Source of the DNA: Clostridiales bacterium
GTDB lineage: Bacteria > Bacillota > Clostridia > Christensenellales > Borkfalkiaceae
Assembly: GCA_015055615.1 (NCBI GenBank)
Contig: SVHT01000009.1
Span: 1 to 64,000 of the forward strand
Direction of reading: 5' to 3'
Length of the DNA: 64,000 nt
Part shown: positions 19,085 to 26,999 of the stretch, in pieces
Layout of the letters: every line of letters starts with the position of its first letter
Numbering within the stretch: position 1 is the first letter of the stretch
Position numbers and translations under genes: made by a program
The notes under the pieces: generated by a model
What the model was told of the DNA's origin: nothing
The model's database searches: none
Seen by the model: the letters and a program-made list of their open reading frames with translations, nothing else

Positions 19085-19723
19085 ATGAACAAAATCAACG
19101 GTTACACGGAAGAAGAGGCGAAAAATTTGGTGGAATACATCAAGGAAGGAAAACGCAAGGGAAAAACGCTTACTTATTTGTTTGAAACGTACGGTATCAA
19201 CAACGGCAGAGCAAAGGGGAGCGTTCGGAATTACTACTATGCCCTGATGAAAAACGAAAAGGGCGACGCGCGTATCGCAAAGCTCGTGGACGGCTCGGAG
19301 CTGTCCGTAGAGAAAATCCGTGAATTTACCGAAGAGGAAACGGACGAGGCAATCCGCAGTATCTTGGCGGAAAAGAGCAAGGGCTTGTCGGTGCGGAAGG
19401 CGATTTTTAATTTGGCGAACGGGGACGACAAGCTGATGCTCCGTTTGCAGAACAAATACCGCAACACCTTAAAAAAGGAGCCGGGACGTATCGCAAGCAT
19501 TGCAAAAAAAATGGGTTTGGCGGAGGAACAATTTTTCTCTGCAAGGCAAGCCAAAAGGGAAATTCCCCAACCGCGTTTGCCCGAAAAAGATTTTTTGCAA
19601 AGACGGTTAGAGAAGGAAATTAACGGGCTTTATAACCGTTTGGCGCAGGCGTTAAAAGAGGAAAACGAACGTTTGCGTGAAGAAAACGCGCGGTTAAAAG
19701 CGGAAAAGCAAAAGGCGAAATAA
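19085..19723 (+). CDS. Myb/HTH-like and coiled-coil DNA-binding protein
   Basis: A 212-residue protein with two similar helical repeats: GYTEEEAKNLVEYIKEGKRK ... YGINNGRAKGSVRNYYY (6-53) and FTEEETDEAIRSILAEKSKG ... LQNKYRNTL (80-131). This spacing of tryptophan-less Myb-type repeats resembles RsfA-like prespore regulators. A long coiled coil closes the protein (EKEINGLYNRLAQALKEENE to the end), suited for dimerisation. GGAGGAA precedes the ATG. A regulatory role in sporulation is a guess by architecture only. Confidence 0.65.
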   Translation: MNKINGYTEEEAKNLVEYIKEGKRKGKTLTYLFETYGINNGRAKGSVRNYYYALMKNEKGDARIAKLVDGSELSVEKIREFTEEETDEAIRSILAEKSKGLSVRKAIFNLANGDDKLMLRLQNKYRNTLKKEPGRIASIAKKMGLAEEQFFSARQAKREIPQPRLPEKDFLQRRLEKEINGLYNRLAQALKEENERLREENARLKAEKQKAK

Positions 19724-19755
19724 TCAAAAAAAATCAAAAACAAGGAAAATGGATA

Positions 19756-19792
19756 AAAACGGCTCCACGATATTTAGGCGGAGCCGTTTTTG
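19756..19792 (+). terminator. Terminator after the coiled-coil gene
   Basis: AAAACGGCTCC (19756-19766) and GGAGCCGTTTT (19780-19790), perfect 11-bp stem with T-run. Confidence 0.9.
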
Positions 19793-19849
19793 CTGTGAAA
19801 AAAGAAAAATCGGCGAAGGAATTTGCGTGTATTTAATAACAAAAAACGA

Positions 19850-19878
19850 TTGACAGATACTGCTAAATGCGTTATAAT
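19850..19878 (+). promoter_or_regulatory. Consensus promoter for the membrane protein at 19909
   Basis: TTGACA (19850-19855), 17 bp, TATAAT (19873-19878). It shares GTTATAATAATAG-like -10 surroundings with the next gene's promoter. Confidence 0.88.
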
Positions 19879-19908
19879 AATAGAAATCAATAGGATATGG
19901 AGAGCGAA

Positions 19909-21003
19909 ATGGACGATAAAAGCGTTATGCAAAAAAAGACGATTTTGCAAAGGGCGACGGTTGGCGTAGCGTTGGTGGCTATGCTGACGGCGGTTGTGTG
20001 CATGTTTTTTGTCGGTTTGGAAGGACAAAAGAGCGTCTTTTATTATTTCAATGATCCCATTTTGGAAACGAAAGCAAATAATTGGGACGAGTATTGGAGC
20101 TTTTTGGATAAGTCGACCGATTTGGTCAACGCGTGTAAGTCGTTGGATATCACCTATATGGTTGCAACGTGCGGTATTTCCGTCGTTATGCTGTTGGGTG
20201 TGGCAATCTTTGCGGGTTTTGCGATTTTCTTCTTCGTGCGCGATTTCAAGAAACAGGAATTTGGAAAATGTATTTTGTTTGCGATGATCGCGGTGATTGT
20301 TTACTGCACGTGCACGGTAGGCTTGTATGCGATGGAAAATATGGCGATTACCCTGCCTCTTATGGGGACGGATACCGTTGCGATGAACGCGATGACGGTG
20401 GTAGGGCTGATTGTCGGCTGTGTGGCTGTGCTTGCAATTATCGGCAGTAAGGTTTACGAAACGTTGGGCTTTGAGCATACGCGCGCTCGCGCTGTAAAGA
20501 CGCTGTGCGCGGTGTCCTGTCTTGTTGCGACGTTGGCAACCTTCTTGTTTACGGCGTTGACGACGGTAGAGGCAAAGGTAAACGGCGCGGTATATAAGGG
20601 CTCGCCCTTCACGTTTACGTTTTTGACGGTAGCAGGCTTTGGCGACAGAGTAAGCGATTTGTCCAAATCCATGGAACTCAAAGCGCAATTTGCGCAGATT
20701 TTCTTTGGACTTGTGCTGATTTTCTCGGTGCTTGGTTGGGTTAGACAGTCCCAAAACCTTATGAGAATCGGCAAGCATAAGAGCGGTATTTGTTGGGCGG
20801 TTTTGGCGACGCTTTGCGCGTTATTGGCGTGGCTGTTTACGGCGTCGGTTGCCTCGTCGGCAGAAAAGCTTGTGGGGAGCGGTTGCACGGCAACTTCGGT
20901 ATTCCCCGTTCTCGCTTTCTTGTTCAGCGCAATGAATTGGGTGGTGACCTATCTTTGTAAAAAACGTTGCGAAAAGGAAAGAGTAAAATTCTTGGATAGA
21001 TGA
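19909..21003 (+). CDS. Multi-spanning membrane protein, unknown
   Basis: A 364-residue protein with about eight hydrophobic helices, including VGVALVAMLTAVVCMFFVG, a pair near 90-160, and CAVSCLVATLATFLFTAL. A short extracellular segment with FYYFNDPILETKANNWDEYW lies between the first two. The C-terminus is basic and cytoplasmic (CKKRCEKERVKFLDR). ATG 19909 sits five bases after GGAGAG and is preferred over the ATG at 19897. The general plan, including the YF-rich first loop and paired helices, is like that of the following zinc-ribbon gene, which suggests distant paralogues. Function unknown. Confidence 0.75.
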   Translation: MDDKSVMQKKTILQRATVGVALVAMLTAVVCMFFVGLEGQKSVFYYFNDPILETKANNWDEYWSFLDKSTDLVNACKSLDITYMVATCGISVVMLLGVAIFAGFAIFFFVRDFKKQEFGKCILFAMIAVIVYCTCTVGLYAMENMAITLPLMGTDTVAMNAMTVVGLIVGCVAVLAIIGSKVYETLGFEHTRARAVKTLCAVSCLVATLATFLFTALTTVEAKVNGAVYKGSPFTFTFLTVAGFGDRVSDLSKSMELKAQFAQIFFGLVLIFSVLGWVRQSQNLMRIGKHKSGICWAVLATLCALLAWLFTASVASSAEKLVGSGCTATSVFPVLAFLFSAMNWVVTYLCKKRCEKERVKFLDR

Positions 21004-21029
21004 TAAAAAGAATACAAAGCAAACAAAAG

Positions 21030-21057
21030 GCGGGAACGTAACGTTCCCGCTATTTTT
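21030..21057 (+). terminator. Terminator
   Basis: GCGGGAACG-TAA-CGTTCCCGC, a perfect 9-bp stem, then TATTTTTT. Confidence 0.88.
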
Positions 21058-21119
21058 TGCCTTGCCTGTCTATAAACTTGACGAATAATTTTTTATTGTG
21101 ATAAATAGATGAAAAAGTA

Positions 21120-21148
21120 TTGACAAGTGAAATAAAAAATATTATAAT
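21120..21148 (+). promoter_or_regulatory. Consensus promoter for the zinc-ribbon membrane protein
   Basis: TTGACA (21120-21125), 17 bp, TATAAT (21143-21148), 33 bases before the ATG. Confidence 0.9.
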
Positions 21149-21180
21149 AATGGTATCAAATTATTTTTTGGAGGTAATTT

Positions 21181-22428
21181 ATGAATTGTGAAACGTGCGG
21201 TGCCGTTCTTGAAGACGGCGCAAGTTTCTGCCCCGAATGCGGTAGCGCAGTAGGCGGAAACAAAACGATTTGCAAGGAATGCGGTTATGCGTTCGATGGC
21301 GATTTCTGTCCCATCTGTGGCGCGGCTGCAGACGGTGCATTGGCGGCTGAGGAATCGGCGGAAGAAGAGGTTGCTGTAAAGAGCGGCAGCTCGAACAGCT
21401 TGATGAAGATGTTGGGTAAAGTGTTTGCGTTTGCTGGCGCGGCGTTGGCGCTCATCCTTATGTTCTTCATTGGTACGCGTATGGTAGAAGTAGAATTTGG
21501 CATGAAGGTAAAGGTACCTATGGCAAAGAACATCTTCTGGTATTTTGGCGACAACTTTAAAGAACTTAGCAAATACCTTGACTATGCTGATATGAACGCT
21601 GGGTATATTGATGCTGGGGAAATGCTGGCGGCAATATTTAGTAGACTGTTTAGTTTCTTTGTTGCTCTTGTAACGTTGGTGTTGGTAATTGTCTTCGGGA
21701 TTATTGCGATTATTAAGTTTATCAAGTCCTTCTCGCAGGAAAACGATACGGTTAAGGCGTCCATTAAGGTTATGCTCGTTTACGTATTGGGCGCTACGTT
21801 GTTGTCTGCGCTTTCGCTTTATTCCTATAAAGGTGGTATGAGTGAAGAGGCTATAACGCTTAACGGCGCTACGATTTTCGGTTTGATTTTCTGTACGATT
21901 GCGATTGTTGGCGCGTTTGTTTGCAAGCTTTTGGACGGTGCGTCCAGCTTCAACACCGGCAAGATTCTCGGCATTGCTTGCGCTGTCGTAAGCTTTGTAG
22001 TATTGCTTATCGCGGCACACACGGGCCTTTCGTTCAAAGCAAATGGATATTGGGGCGAAATGAAGTATAACATGAGCGCGTTCTCGGCTATGGCTGATAC
22101 GGCAAATGACGGCGCGGCGATTGTGTTGATGTTTGCGCAGTTTATGCTTCTCGTGGCAGTAATTTTCTTCGTGCTTTCCTTGTTCAGAAACGTTGGTAAC
22201 CTTGTCAACGACAAGCAAAACAGCTGCTTGCCTTGGGCAATTATCTGCTTGATTTTCTCGACGATAGCGGTTATCTTCTTGGCTACGGCTGGCAAGACGA
22301 TGGTGGCTGAAAGCGGTGGTTCTGCGAAGGCTGACCTTCTTAGACCTATCTTGTTGATCGTATTCAGCATTGCAAACTTGGTTGTAACGATTGTAAGCAA
22401 ATCTATTAACGCGAAAAAATCCAACTAA
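21181..22428 (+). CDS. Double zinc-ribbon membrane protein
   Basis: A 415-residue protein. The N-terminus holds two zinc ribbons: CETCG/CPECG (3-20) and CKECG/CPICG (31-46). An acidic linker (EESAEEEVAVKSG) leads into roughly eight transmembrane helices from residue 80 onward (VFAFAGAALALILMFFIG, FFVALVTLVLVIVFGIIAIIKFI and others). The C-terminus is lysine-rich. GGAGG precedes the ATG. Zinc-ribbon plus membrane-helix proteins of this type are frequent in gut Clostridia and unassigned. It follows a similar membrane gene, each with its own promoter and terminator. Confidence 0.78.
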   Translation: MNCETCGAVLEDGASFCPECGSAVGGNKTICKECGYAFDGDFCPICGAAADGALAAEESAEEEVAVKSGSSNSLMKMLGKVFAFAGAALALILMFFIGTRMVEVEFGMKVKVPMAKNIFWYFGDNFKELSKYLDYADMNAGYIDAGEMLAAIFSRLFSFFVALVTLVLVIVFGIIAIIKFIKSFSQENDTVKASIKVMLVYVLGATLLSALSLYSYKGGMSEEAITLNGATIFGLIFCTIAIVGAFVCKLLDGASSFNTGKILGIACAVVSFVVLLIAAHTGLSFKANGYWGEMKYNMSAFSAMADTANDGAAIVLMFAQFMLLVAVIFFVLSLFRNVGNLVNDKQNSCLPWAIICLIFSTIAVIFLATAGKTMVAESGGSAKADLLRPILLIVFSIANLVVTIVSKSINAKKSN

Positions 22429-22451
22429 GGAATAACAAAACATAAAAAGCG

Positions 22452-22484
22452 GGGGAGCGTTGTATGCGCTCCCCTAATTTTTTT
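22452..22484 (+). terminator. Terminator
   Basis: GGGGAGCG against CGCTCCCC with a 7-nt loop, followed by a T-run. Confidence 0.88.
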
Positions 22485-22550
22485 GTTTGTCCCTTTGGCG
22501 TTAGGCGTATTTGCGGTACGCATTGTTGCACCGTGGCGTAAAACAAAAAA

Positions 22551-22829
22551 TTATTCTGCTTTTTTCGTCGCCTTTTTGGCGGCTTTTTTCATTTTAGAAA
22601 GGGTTTCTTCGCCCTTGGCCACGGCGCTTTTAACCGCGTCTTCCGCGCTGTCTTTAATTTCTTCCGTCAGCTCTTCCGCTGCCTGAATTTTTTCGTCCAT
22701 CATCTTATCGAATTTCGCCTTCATTTCTTCCTGTGTTTTGCGTACCAACGTCCGCATTTTATAATTATTGGCGGTGACGAGCGCGCCGACAACGCAACCA
22801 ATCGCCAACCCGCAAGCAAATTTCTCCAT
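22551..22829 (-). CDS. YtxH-like small membrane-anchored protein
   Basis: A 92-residue protein: MEKFACGLAIGCVVGALVTA is a glycine-rich N-terminal membrane anchor, followed by a long charged helix (VRKTQEEMKAKFDKMMDEK and on) ending in a lysine/alanine tail KKAAKKATKKAE. This is the layout of YtxH/gas-vesicle-like general stress proteins, though similarity is by layout only. GGGGAGG precedes the ATG. It is divergent from ruvX. Confidence 0.7.
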   Translation of the reverse strand: MEKFACGLAIGCVVGALVTANNYKMRTLVRKTQEEMKAKFDKMMDEKIQAAEELTEEIKDSAEDAVKSAVAKGEETLSKMKKAAKKATKKAE

Positions 22830-22921
22830 AAAAACCTCCCCGACGGCAATCCGTCAAAGGGAGTATGTGAAAAAAATCGTCTTTACATACCCAAAAACGT
22901 CAATTTTTTTTGCGATAAGTA

Positions 22922-22950
22922 TAGACGGACAAAGTTTTTTGTGGTATAAT
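22922..22950 (+). promoter_or_regulatory. Promoter for ruvX, immediately before the start codon
   Basis: TAGACG (22922-22927), 17 bp, TATAAT (22945-22950). The ATG begins at 22957, only six bases after the -10, so transcription should start at or within a base or two of the ATG. Confidence 0.75.
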
Positions 22951-22956
22951 AGAGGT

Positions 22957-23727
22957 ATGATAGGAAAGAGAGCAATCGCCTTTGATATAGGCAATAAAAG
23001 AATCGGCGTGGCGGTTTCCGACCCGTTCAACGAATACGCAATGCCCTGCGAAACGTACGTCCGCACCAGAGATTTTGCGGTAGACGTGGCGGCAATCGCC
23101 AAAATTGCAAAGGATAAGGGCGTGGGCGTAATCGTGTGCGGTATGCCCGTCAATTACGACGGCACGGAGAGTATCCAAACGGTAAAAACGCGGGAGTTTG
23201 TAGAGGCGCTGACAAAAGCGACCGACCTCCCGATTGTGTTGGAGGACGAACGGTTTACGACGATGCAGGCGCGCGAAACGCAAATTATGGGCGGTATCAA
23301 GCGCGACGATCGGAAAAAGACGATTGATTCGATTGCGGCGTCCTATATTTTGGAGAGCTATCTTTCCCGAGAAAACATGAAAAATAAAAAGGCGGAGGAA
23401 CAAGCCATGAGTGAAATGAAAGACGAAATTTACGAAGAAGACGACCGTATTTTTGAGGTGGAAGCGGACGACGGTACTATTGAAAAATTATATCACATCG
23501 CAACCATCGAATACCGCAAAAATATGTATTGCGTATTCCAAAAGGCAGAGCCCGAAACGGAAGAGGAAGAGGACGAAGTTATCATCTTTGCGTTGGAAGG
23601 CGAGGGGGACGACGCTATGCTCGTGCCCATTGAGGACGTACAGCTCTTAGACGAGGTGTTCGCGGAATTCTGCCACCAATACGAAGCGTTTGAAAACAGC
23701 GAAGAGGCGGAAAGCTTGGACGACTAA
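22957..23727 (+). CDS. ruvX: RuvX/YqgF resolvase fused to DUF1292
   Basis: A 256-residue fusion. Residues 1-145 are a YqgF/RuvX RNase H-fold nuclease (pre-16S rRNA processing or Holliday junction resolution): AFDIGNKRIGVAVSD with the first catalytic aspartate, VLEDERFTT with the glutamate, and DSIAASYIL with the last aspartate. Residues 151-256 are an acidic DUF1292 (YrzB-like) domain of unknown role. In Bacilli these are two adjacent genes; here no stop separates them. GGCGGAGGAACAAGCC before Met151 (codon at 23407) is a good Shine-Dalgarno, so a separate 106-residue DUF1292 protein may also be made. The first ATG has no usable Shine-Dalgarno; see promoter. Confidence 0.88.
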   Translation: MIGKRAIAFDIGNKRIGVAVSDPFNEYAMPCETYVRTRDFAVDVAAIAKIAKDKGVGVIVCGMPVNYDGTESIQTVKTREFVEALTKATDLPIVLEDERFTTMQARETQIMGGIKRDDRKKTIDSIAASYILESYLSRENMKNKKAEEQAMSEMKDEIYEEDDRIFEVEADDGTIEKLYHIATIEYRKNMYCVFQKAEPETEEEEDEVIIFALEGEGDDAMLVPIEDVQLLDEVFAEFCHQYEAFENSEEAESLDD

Positions 23728-23748
23728 ATGCCAAAAAGGGGATAAGAT

Positions 23749-24798
23749 ATGAGAAAGTGGTTATGCGCGTTGCTTGCGCTCGGTATGACGCTTGGCGTGG
23801 CGGTTGTTTCCGCTTGCGGTTCGGACGGCGCTGGCGTTGGCATGTCCGCGGTTTCAAGCCCGATGGAAAGCGGTAGCGAAAACAGCGACGTGGAAAGCGA
23901 CGAAAGTAGCAACGTGGACAGCGACGTAAGTAGCGAAGATACAAGCGATACAAGTAGCGATGCGGACGACAGTTCTTCGGAAGAGGAAATTTTTGTGCCC
24001 GATTATTCGTCCGAGGAAGAATTGACGGAATATTTTGCAGAAAAAACGGGCGAGGTTACCTACAATACGGGGAAGGATTTGACGATTGAATCGGTTGCTA
24101 TGGATACGCCCATTTATCTTGGCGGGTACAGCGAGGACAACGTGTTCACGGTGGACGGTGGGCCGTACAGCGAAAGAAAGCTGACGGTTGTTGGCGCTGG
24201 CGGTGGCGTCGTGCAGGCGTACGGGGGCGTTTTGGTGTTTAGGAATTTGACCATCGAAAACAATACGCACGGCTTTGAAATGAACGAATATCGAAAATAT
24301 TATGCGGAATTCGGCGGAAAAGTACGCTTTGAAAACTGCAAAATCGATTGTTCGATTCAGCTTAGAAACGACGCGGAAGCGGAGTTTATCAACTGCGAAA
24401 TTAAATCGGTTGCTACCGACCAATACAGCGTTTGGGTGGCGGACGGCTCGGCGAGATTCGACGGCTGTACGTTCACGGGGTATCGCGCGCTGAAAGTGCA
24501 TGAAATTAACGGTATGGACGTCATCAACGTGACGGTGGAAAATTGCGTGTTTGAGAGCATCAGCGTAAAACCCGCGATTGCGATTGATATTGCGGAAGAA
24601 ACGTCCACGACGGCGATTACGTTTACGGGTTGCGATATCTATAACTGCGGACCTTGGGCGCAGGATTCGTTGGAGGGCGTGGACGGCTTTTACGAATCGG
24701 ACCAAGACACGACGAGCTTTGATTTTAGCGCAACCGCGTGTTATTTGGATAACGCGCTGTTCGATTTTTGTGACGGCGAAATGATTTTTGCTGTGTGA
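23749..24798 (+). CDS. Beta-helix lipoprotein with Ser/Asp linker
   Basis: A 349-residue surface lipoprotein. MRKWLCALLALGMTLGVAVV leads to the lipobox VSAC (Cys near 23). Residues 30-80 form a low-complexity serine, aspartate and glutamate stalk. From about 110 to 330 the sequence is a right-handed parallel beta-helix: recurrent VVGAGGG, LTIENNTHGFEMNE, FENCKIDCS, FINCEIKS, FDGCTFTGY, VENCVFES and FTGCDIYNC turns with N/C ladders. Beta-helix proteins often bind or cleave polysaccharides, but no catalytic residues of a lyase could be assigned. It follows the ruvX fusion by 21 bases and may be cotranscribed. Confidence 0.78.
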   Translation: MRKWLCALLALGMTLGVAVVSACGSDGAGVGMSAVSSPMESGSENSDVESDESSNVDSDVSSEDTSDTSSDADDSSSEEEIFVPDYSSEEELTEYFAEKTGEVTYNTGKDLTIESVAMDTPIYLGGYSEDNVFTVDGGPYSERKLTVVGAGGGVVQAYGGVLVFRNLTIENNTHGFEMNEYRKYYAEFGGKVRFENCKIDCSIQLRNDAEAEFINCEIKSVATDQYSVWVADGSARFDGCTFTGYRALKVHEINGMDVINVTVENCVFESISVKPAIAIDIAEETSTTAITFTGCDIYNCGPWAQDSLEGVDGFYESDQDTTSFDFSATACYLDNALFDFCDGEMIFAV

Positions 24799-24819
24799 AA
24801 ATCAGAATAGAAAATATAC

Positions 24820-24853
24820 GCCCTGCGGAACAACCCTTCCGCGGGGCTTTTTT
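24820..24853 (+). terminator. Terminator
   Basis: GCCCTGCGGAA against TTCCGCGGGGC, 6-nt loop, six Ts. Confidence 0.9.
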
Positions 24854-24917
24854 CATAGAAAAACCTGCAAAAATTTCCAAAAAAGCAAAAAAATCATTGA
24901 TTTTGCTGTAAAATAAC

Positions 24918-24946
24918 TTGCGCTTTGGTTGGCTTTGTGCTAAAAT
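24918..24946 (+). promoter_or_regulatory. Promoter for rpsB-tsf
   Basis: TTGCGC (24918-24923), 17 bp, TAAAAT (24941-24946) with an upstream TG giving an extended -10. Confidence 0.6.
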
Positions 24947-24979
24947 AGAAAGGCTGAAAATTCACACTCGCTCATTGTG

Positions 24980-25023
24980 CGTAATCCGTGTCCGTAAAAT
25001 CTTTCAATGCGGACGTCATTACG
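24980..25023 (+). promoter_or_regulatory. Structured rpsB leader, possible S2 site
   Basis: CGTAAT (24980-24985) pairs with ATTACG (25018-25023), and inside it GTCCG (24990-24994) pairs with CGGAC (25010-25014). It lies in the 5' leader of rpsB, where S2 autoregulation is known in other bacteria. Match to that class is not established. Confidence 0.4.
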
Positions 25024-25063
25024 AGCCAACACAAGGCGGGGAGGAAAAACGGAGGTTTGAATT

Positions 25064-25831
25064 ATGGCAGTTATTACTATGAAGCAGCTCTTGGAAGCAG
25101 GCGTTCACTTCGGTCACCAAACCAGAAAGTGGAACCCCAAAATGAAGAAGTACATCTTCGCGGCAAGAAACGATATCCACATCATCGACTTGCAGCTCAC
25201 CGCGAACTTGATTGAAGAAGCTTACGCTTTCGTATGCGACAGCGTTAAAGCTGGCAAGACGGTACTCTTCGTTGGTACGAAGAAACAGGCGCAGGACGCT
25301 ATCAAGGAAGAAGCGGAACGTTGCGGTCAGTACTACGTAAACAACCGTTGGTTGGGTGGTTGCTTGACGAACTTTAAGACGATGAGAAGCCGCGTAGAAT
25401 ACCTTGAAAAGCTCGAAGCTATGGAAGCAAACGGCGACTTTGAAAATCTTCCCAAGAAAGAAGTTATCCTTTTGAAGAAGGAAATGGGCAAATTGCAGGC
25501 GAACTTGAACGGTATCAAAGCGATGAAGGCTATGCCCGGCGTAATGTTCGTGGTTGACCCTCACAACGAAGATATCGCTATCAAAGAAGCGAAAAAGCTC
25601 GGCATTAAGATTGTTGCAATCACCGATACCAACTGCGATCCCGACGAAATCGATTACGTTATCCCCGGTAACGACGACGCTATCCGCGCAATCAAGCTCA
25701 TCTCTTCCGTAATTGCAAACGCGGTTATCGAAGCGAACCAGGGCGAAGAAGCGTTCGTTGCTCCCGCAGAGGAAGAAGTAGCTCCCGAATCCATTGAAGA
25801 AGTGGTTGCGGCAGCGGAAGAAAACGCGTAA
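25064..25831 (+). CDS. rpsB: 30S ribosomal protein S2
   Basis: A 255-residue uS2. [20 protein letters not shown] (near 12-31), [12 protein letters not shown] near 95-106, and [19 protein letters not shown] are diagnostic. The C-terminus is an acidic alanine-rich tail. CGGAGG precedes the ATG. Strong codon bias. It is followed by tsf after 69 bases, the near-universal pair. Confidence 0.97.
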   Translation: MAVITMKQLLEAGVHFGHQTRKWNPKMKKYIFAARNDIHIIDLQLTANLIEEAYAFVCDSVKAGKTVLFVGTKKQAQDAIKEEAERCGQYYVNNRWLGGCLTNFKTMRSRVEYLEKLEAMEANGDFENLPKKEVILLKKEMGKLQANLNGIKAMKAMPGVMFVVDPHNEDIAIKEAKKLGIKIVAITDTNCDPDEIDYVIPGNDDAIRAIKLISSVIANAVIEANQGEEAFVAPAEEEVAPESIEEVVAAAEENA

Positions 25832-25900
25832 GTTTTTGACAATACCCAAACGGACGGATTTGTCCGTTTCTTGAAATTAAAAAATAAGGAGAAAATAATT

Positions 25901-26794
25901 ATGGCAATTTCGGCAAAAGACGTAATGGCGCTCCGCGAAAAGACGGGCGCAGGCGTTATGGACTGCAAAAAGGCACTTACCGACGCTGACGGCGATATGA
26001 GCAAAGCGGCAGACCTTCTTCGTGAAAGAGGTATTGCAAAGGCAGACAAAAAAGCGTCCCGTATCGCAGCGGAAGGTATCGTTGCTTGCTACGTAGAAGG
26101 CAACGTAGGCGTTTTGATCGAACTCAACTGCGAATCCGACTTCGTTGCGAAGAACCCTCAGTTCCTTGAAATCGCAAACGAATGCGCAAAGGTCGTTGTA
26201 AAATGCAACCCCGCAGACGTAGAAACGTTGCTCGGTTGCGCGGTAGCAGACGGTAGCTCGGTTGAAGAATATTTGAAGGGCAAAATCGCGGTTATCGGCG
26301 AAAAGATTGCGGTTAGAAGATTCGTACGTTATGAATCCAACGGTTTCTTGGAAAGCTATATTCACCTTGGCGGTAAGCTCGGCGTTATGCTCGACATGAA
26401 CGGCGAAGCTACGGACGCGGCAAAGGAAGTTGCGCACGATATTACGTTGCAAATCGCTTTCACGAAGCCCGCATACCTTACCAAGGACGAAGTTTCCGCG
26501 GAAGTTGTTGAAAAGGAAAAGGAAGTTTTGAAACAGCAGGCGATGAACGAAGGCAAGCCCGAGGCAATCGCTGAAAAGATGGTTATGGGTAGAATTAAGA
26601 AATTCTACGAAGAAAACTGCCTTGTTGAACAGGCGTTCATCAAAGACGATTCCAAGAAGATTGCAGAACTTTTGAGCGGCGCAAAGACGTCCATCAACAA
26701 GTTTGCGTTCTTCGTAATGGGCGAAGGTCTTGAAAAGAAGAGCGAAGATTTGAGCGAAGAAGTTGCAAAGCAAGTTGCGGCAATGAAGAACTAA
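25901..26794 (+). CDS. tsf: Translation elongation factor Ts
   Basis: A 297-residue nucleotide exchange factor for EF-Tu. It opens MAISAKDVMALREKTGAGVM (UBA-like domain, 1-40), with CKKALTDADGDM as the signature and the core domains ending ELNCESDFVAKNPQF and VAHDITLQIAF. The start at 25901 follows TAAGGAG; an in-frame ATG at 25871 is rejected. Length is near normal. Confidence 0.97.
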   Translation: MAISAKDVMALREKTGAGVMDCKKALTDADGDMSKAADLLRERGIAKADKKASRIAAEGIVACYVEGNVGVLIELNCESDFVAKNPQFLEIANECAKVVVKCNPADVETLLGCAVADGSSVEEYLKGKIAVIGEKIAVRRFVRYESNGFLESYIHLGGKLGVMLDMNGEATDAAKEVAHDITLQIAFTKPAYLTKDEVSAEVVEKEKEVLKQQAMNEGKPEAIAEKMVMGRIKKFYEENCLVEQAFIKDDSKKIAELLSGAKTSINKFAFFVMGEGLEKKSEDLSEEVAKQVAAMKN

Positions 26795-26818
26795 AATCTT
26801 TGCAAAAAAGAAAAACGG

Positions 26819-26851
26819 ACGTCCCGACTGTAAAAGGTCGGGACGTTTTTT
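26819..26851 (+). terminator. Terminator of rpsB-tsf
   Basis: ACGTCCCGAC against GTCGGGACGT, perfect 10-bp stem, 8-nt loop, T-run. Confidence 0.92.
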
Positions 26852-26898
26852 ACGTCCTTTTGCTGCGTCGCGAAAAACGTCGAAAAAATCTTCCAATT

Positions 26899-26952
26899 TT
26901 GACGATTTTTTTTGCAAATAGTATAGATTTATTCGCAAAAATATGTTATAAT
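26899..26952 (+). promoter_or_regulatory. Promoter region of pyrH operon
   Basis: One promoter reads TTGACG (26899-26904), 17 bp, TATAGA (26922-26927). A second -10, TATAAT (26947-26952), has only a weak -35 (TAGATT). Either could drive pyrH. Confidence 0.6.
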
Positions 26953-26999
26953 GTTTAGGATAGAATATTATGGCTTTTGATAAGGAGGAAAATCTATCC

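Noticed and set aside
21142-22443. 433-codon frame antisense to the zinc-ribbon membrane protein
   Set aside because: Composition (Arg, His, Asn, Tyr) is what antisense of a hydrophobic gene gives; the sense frame has promoter, ribosome site and terminator.
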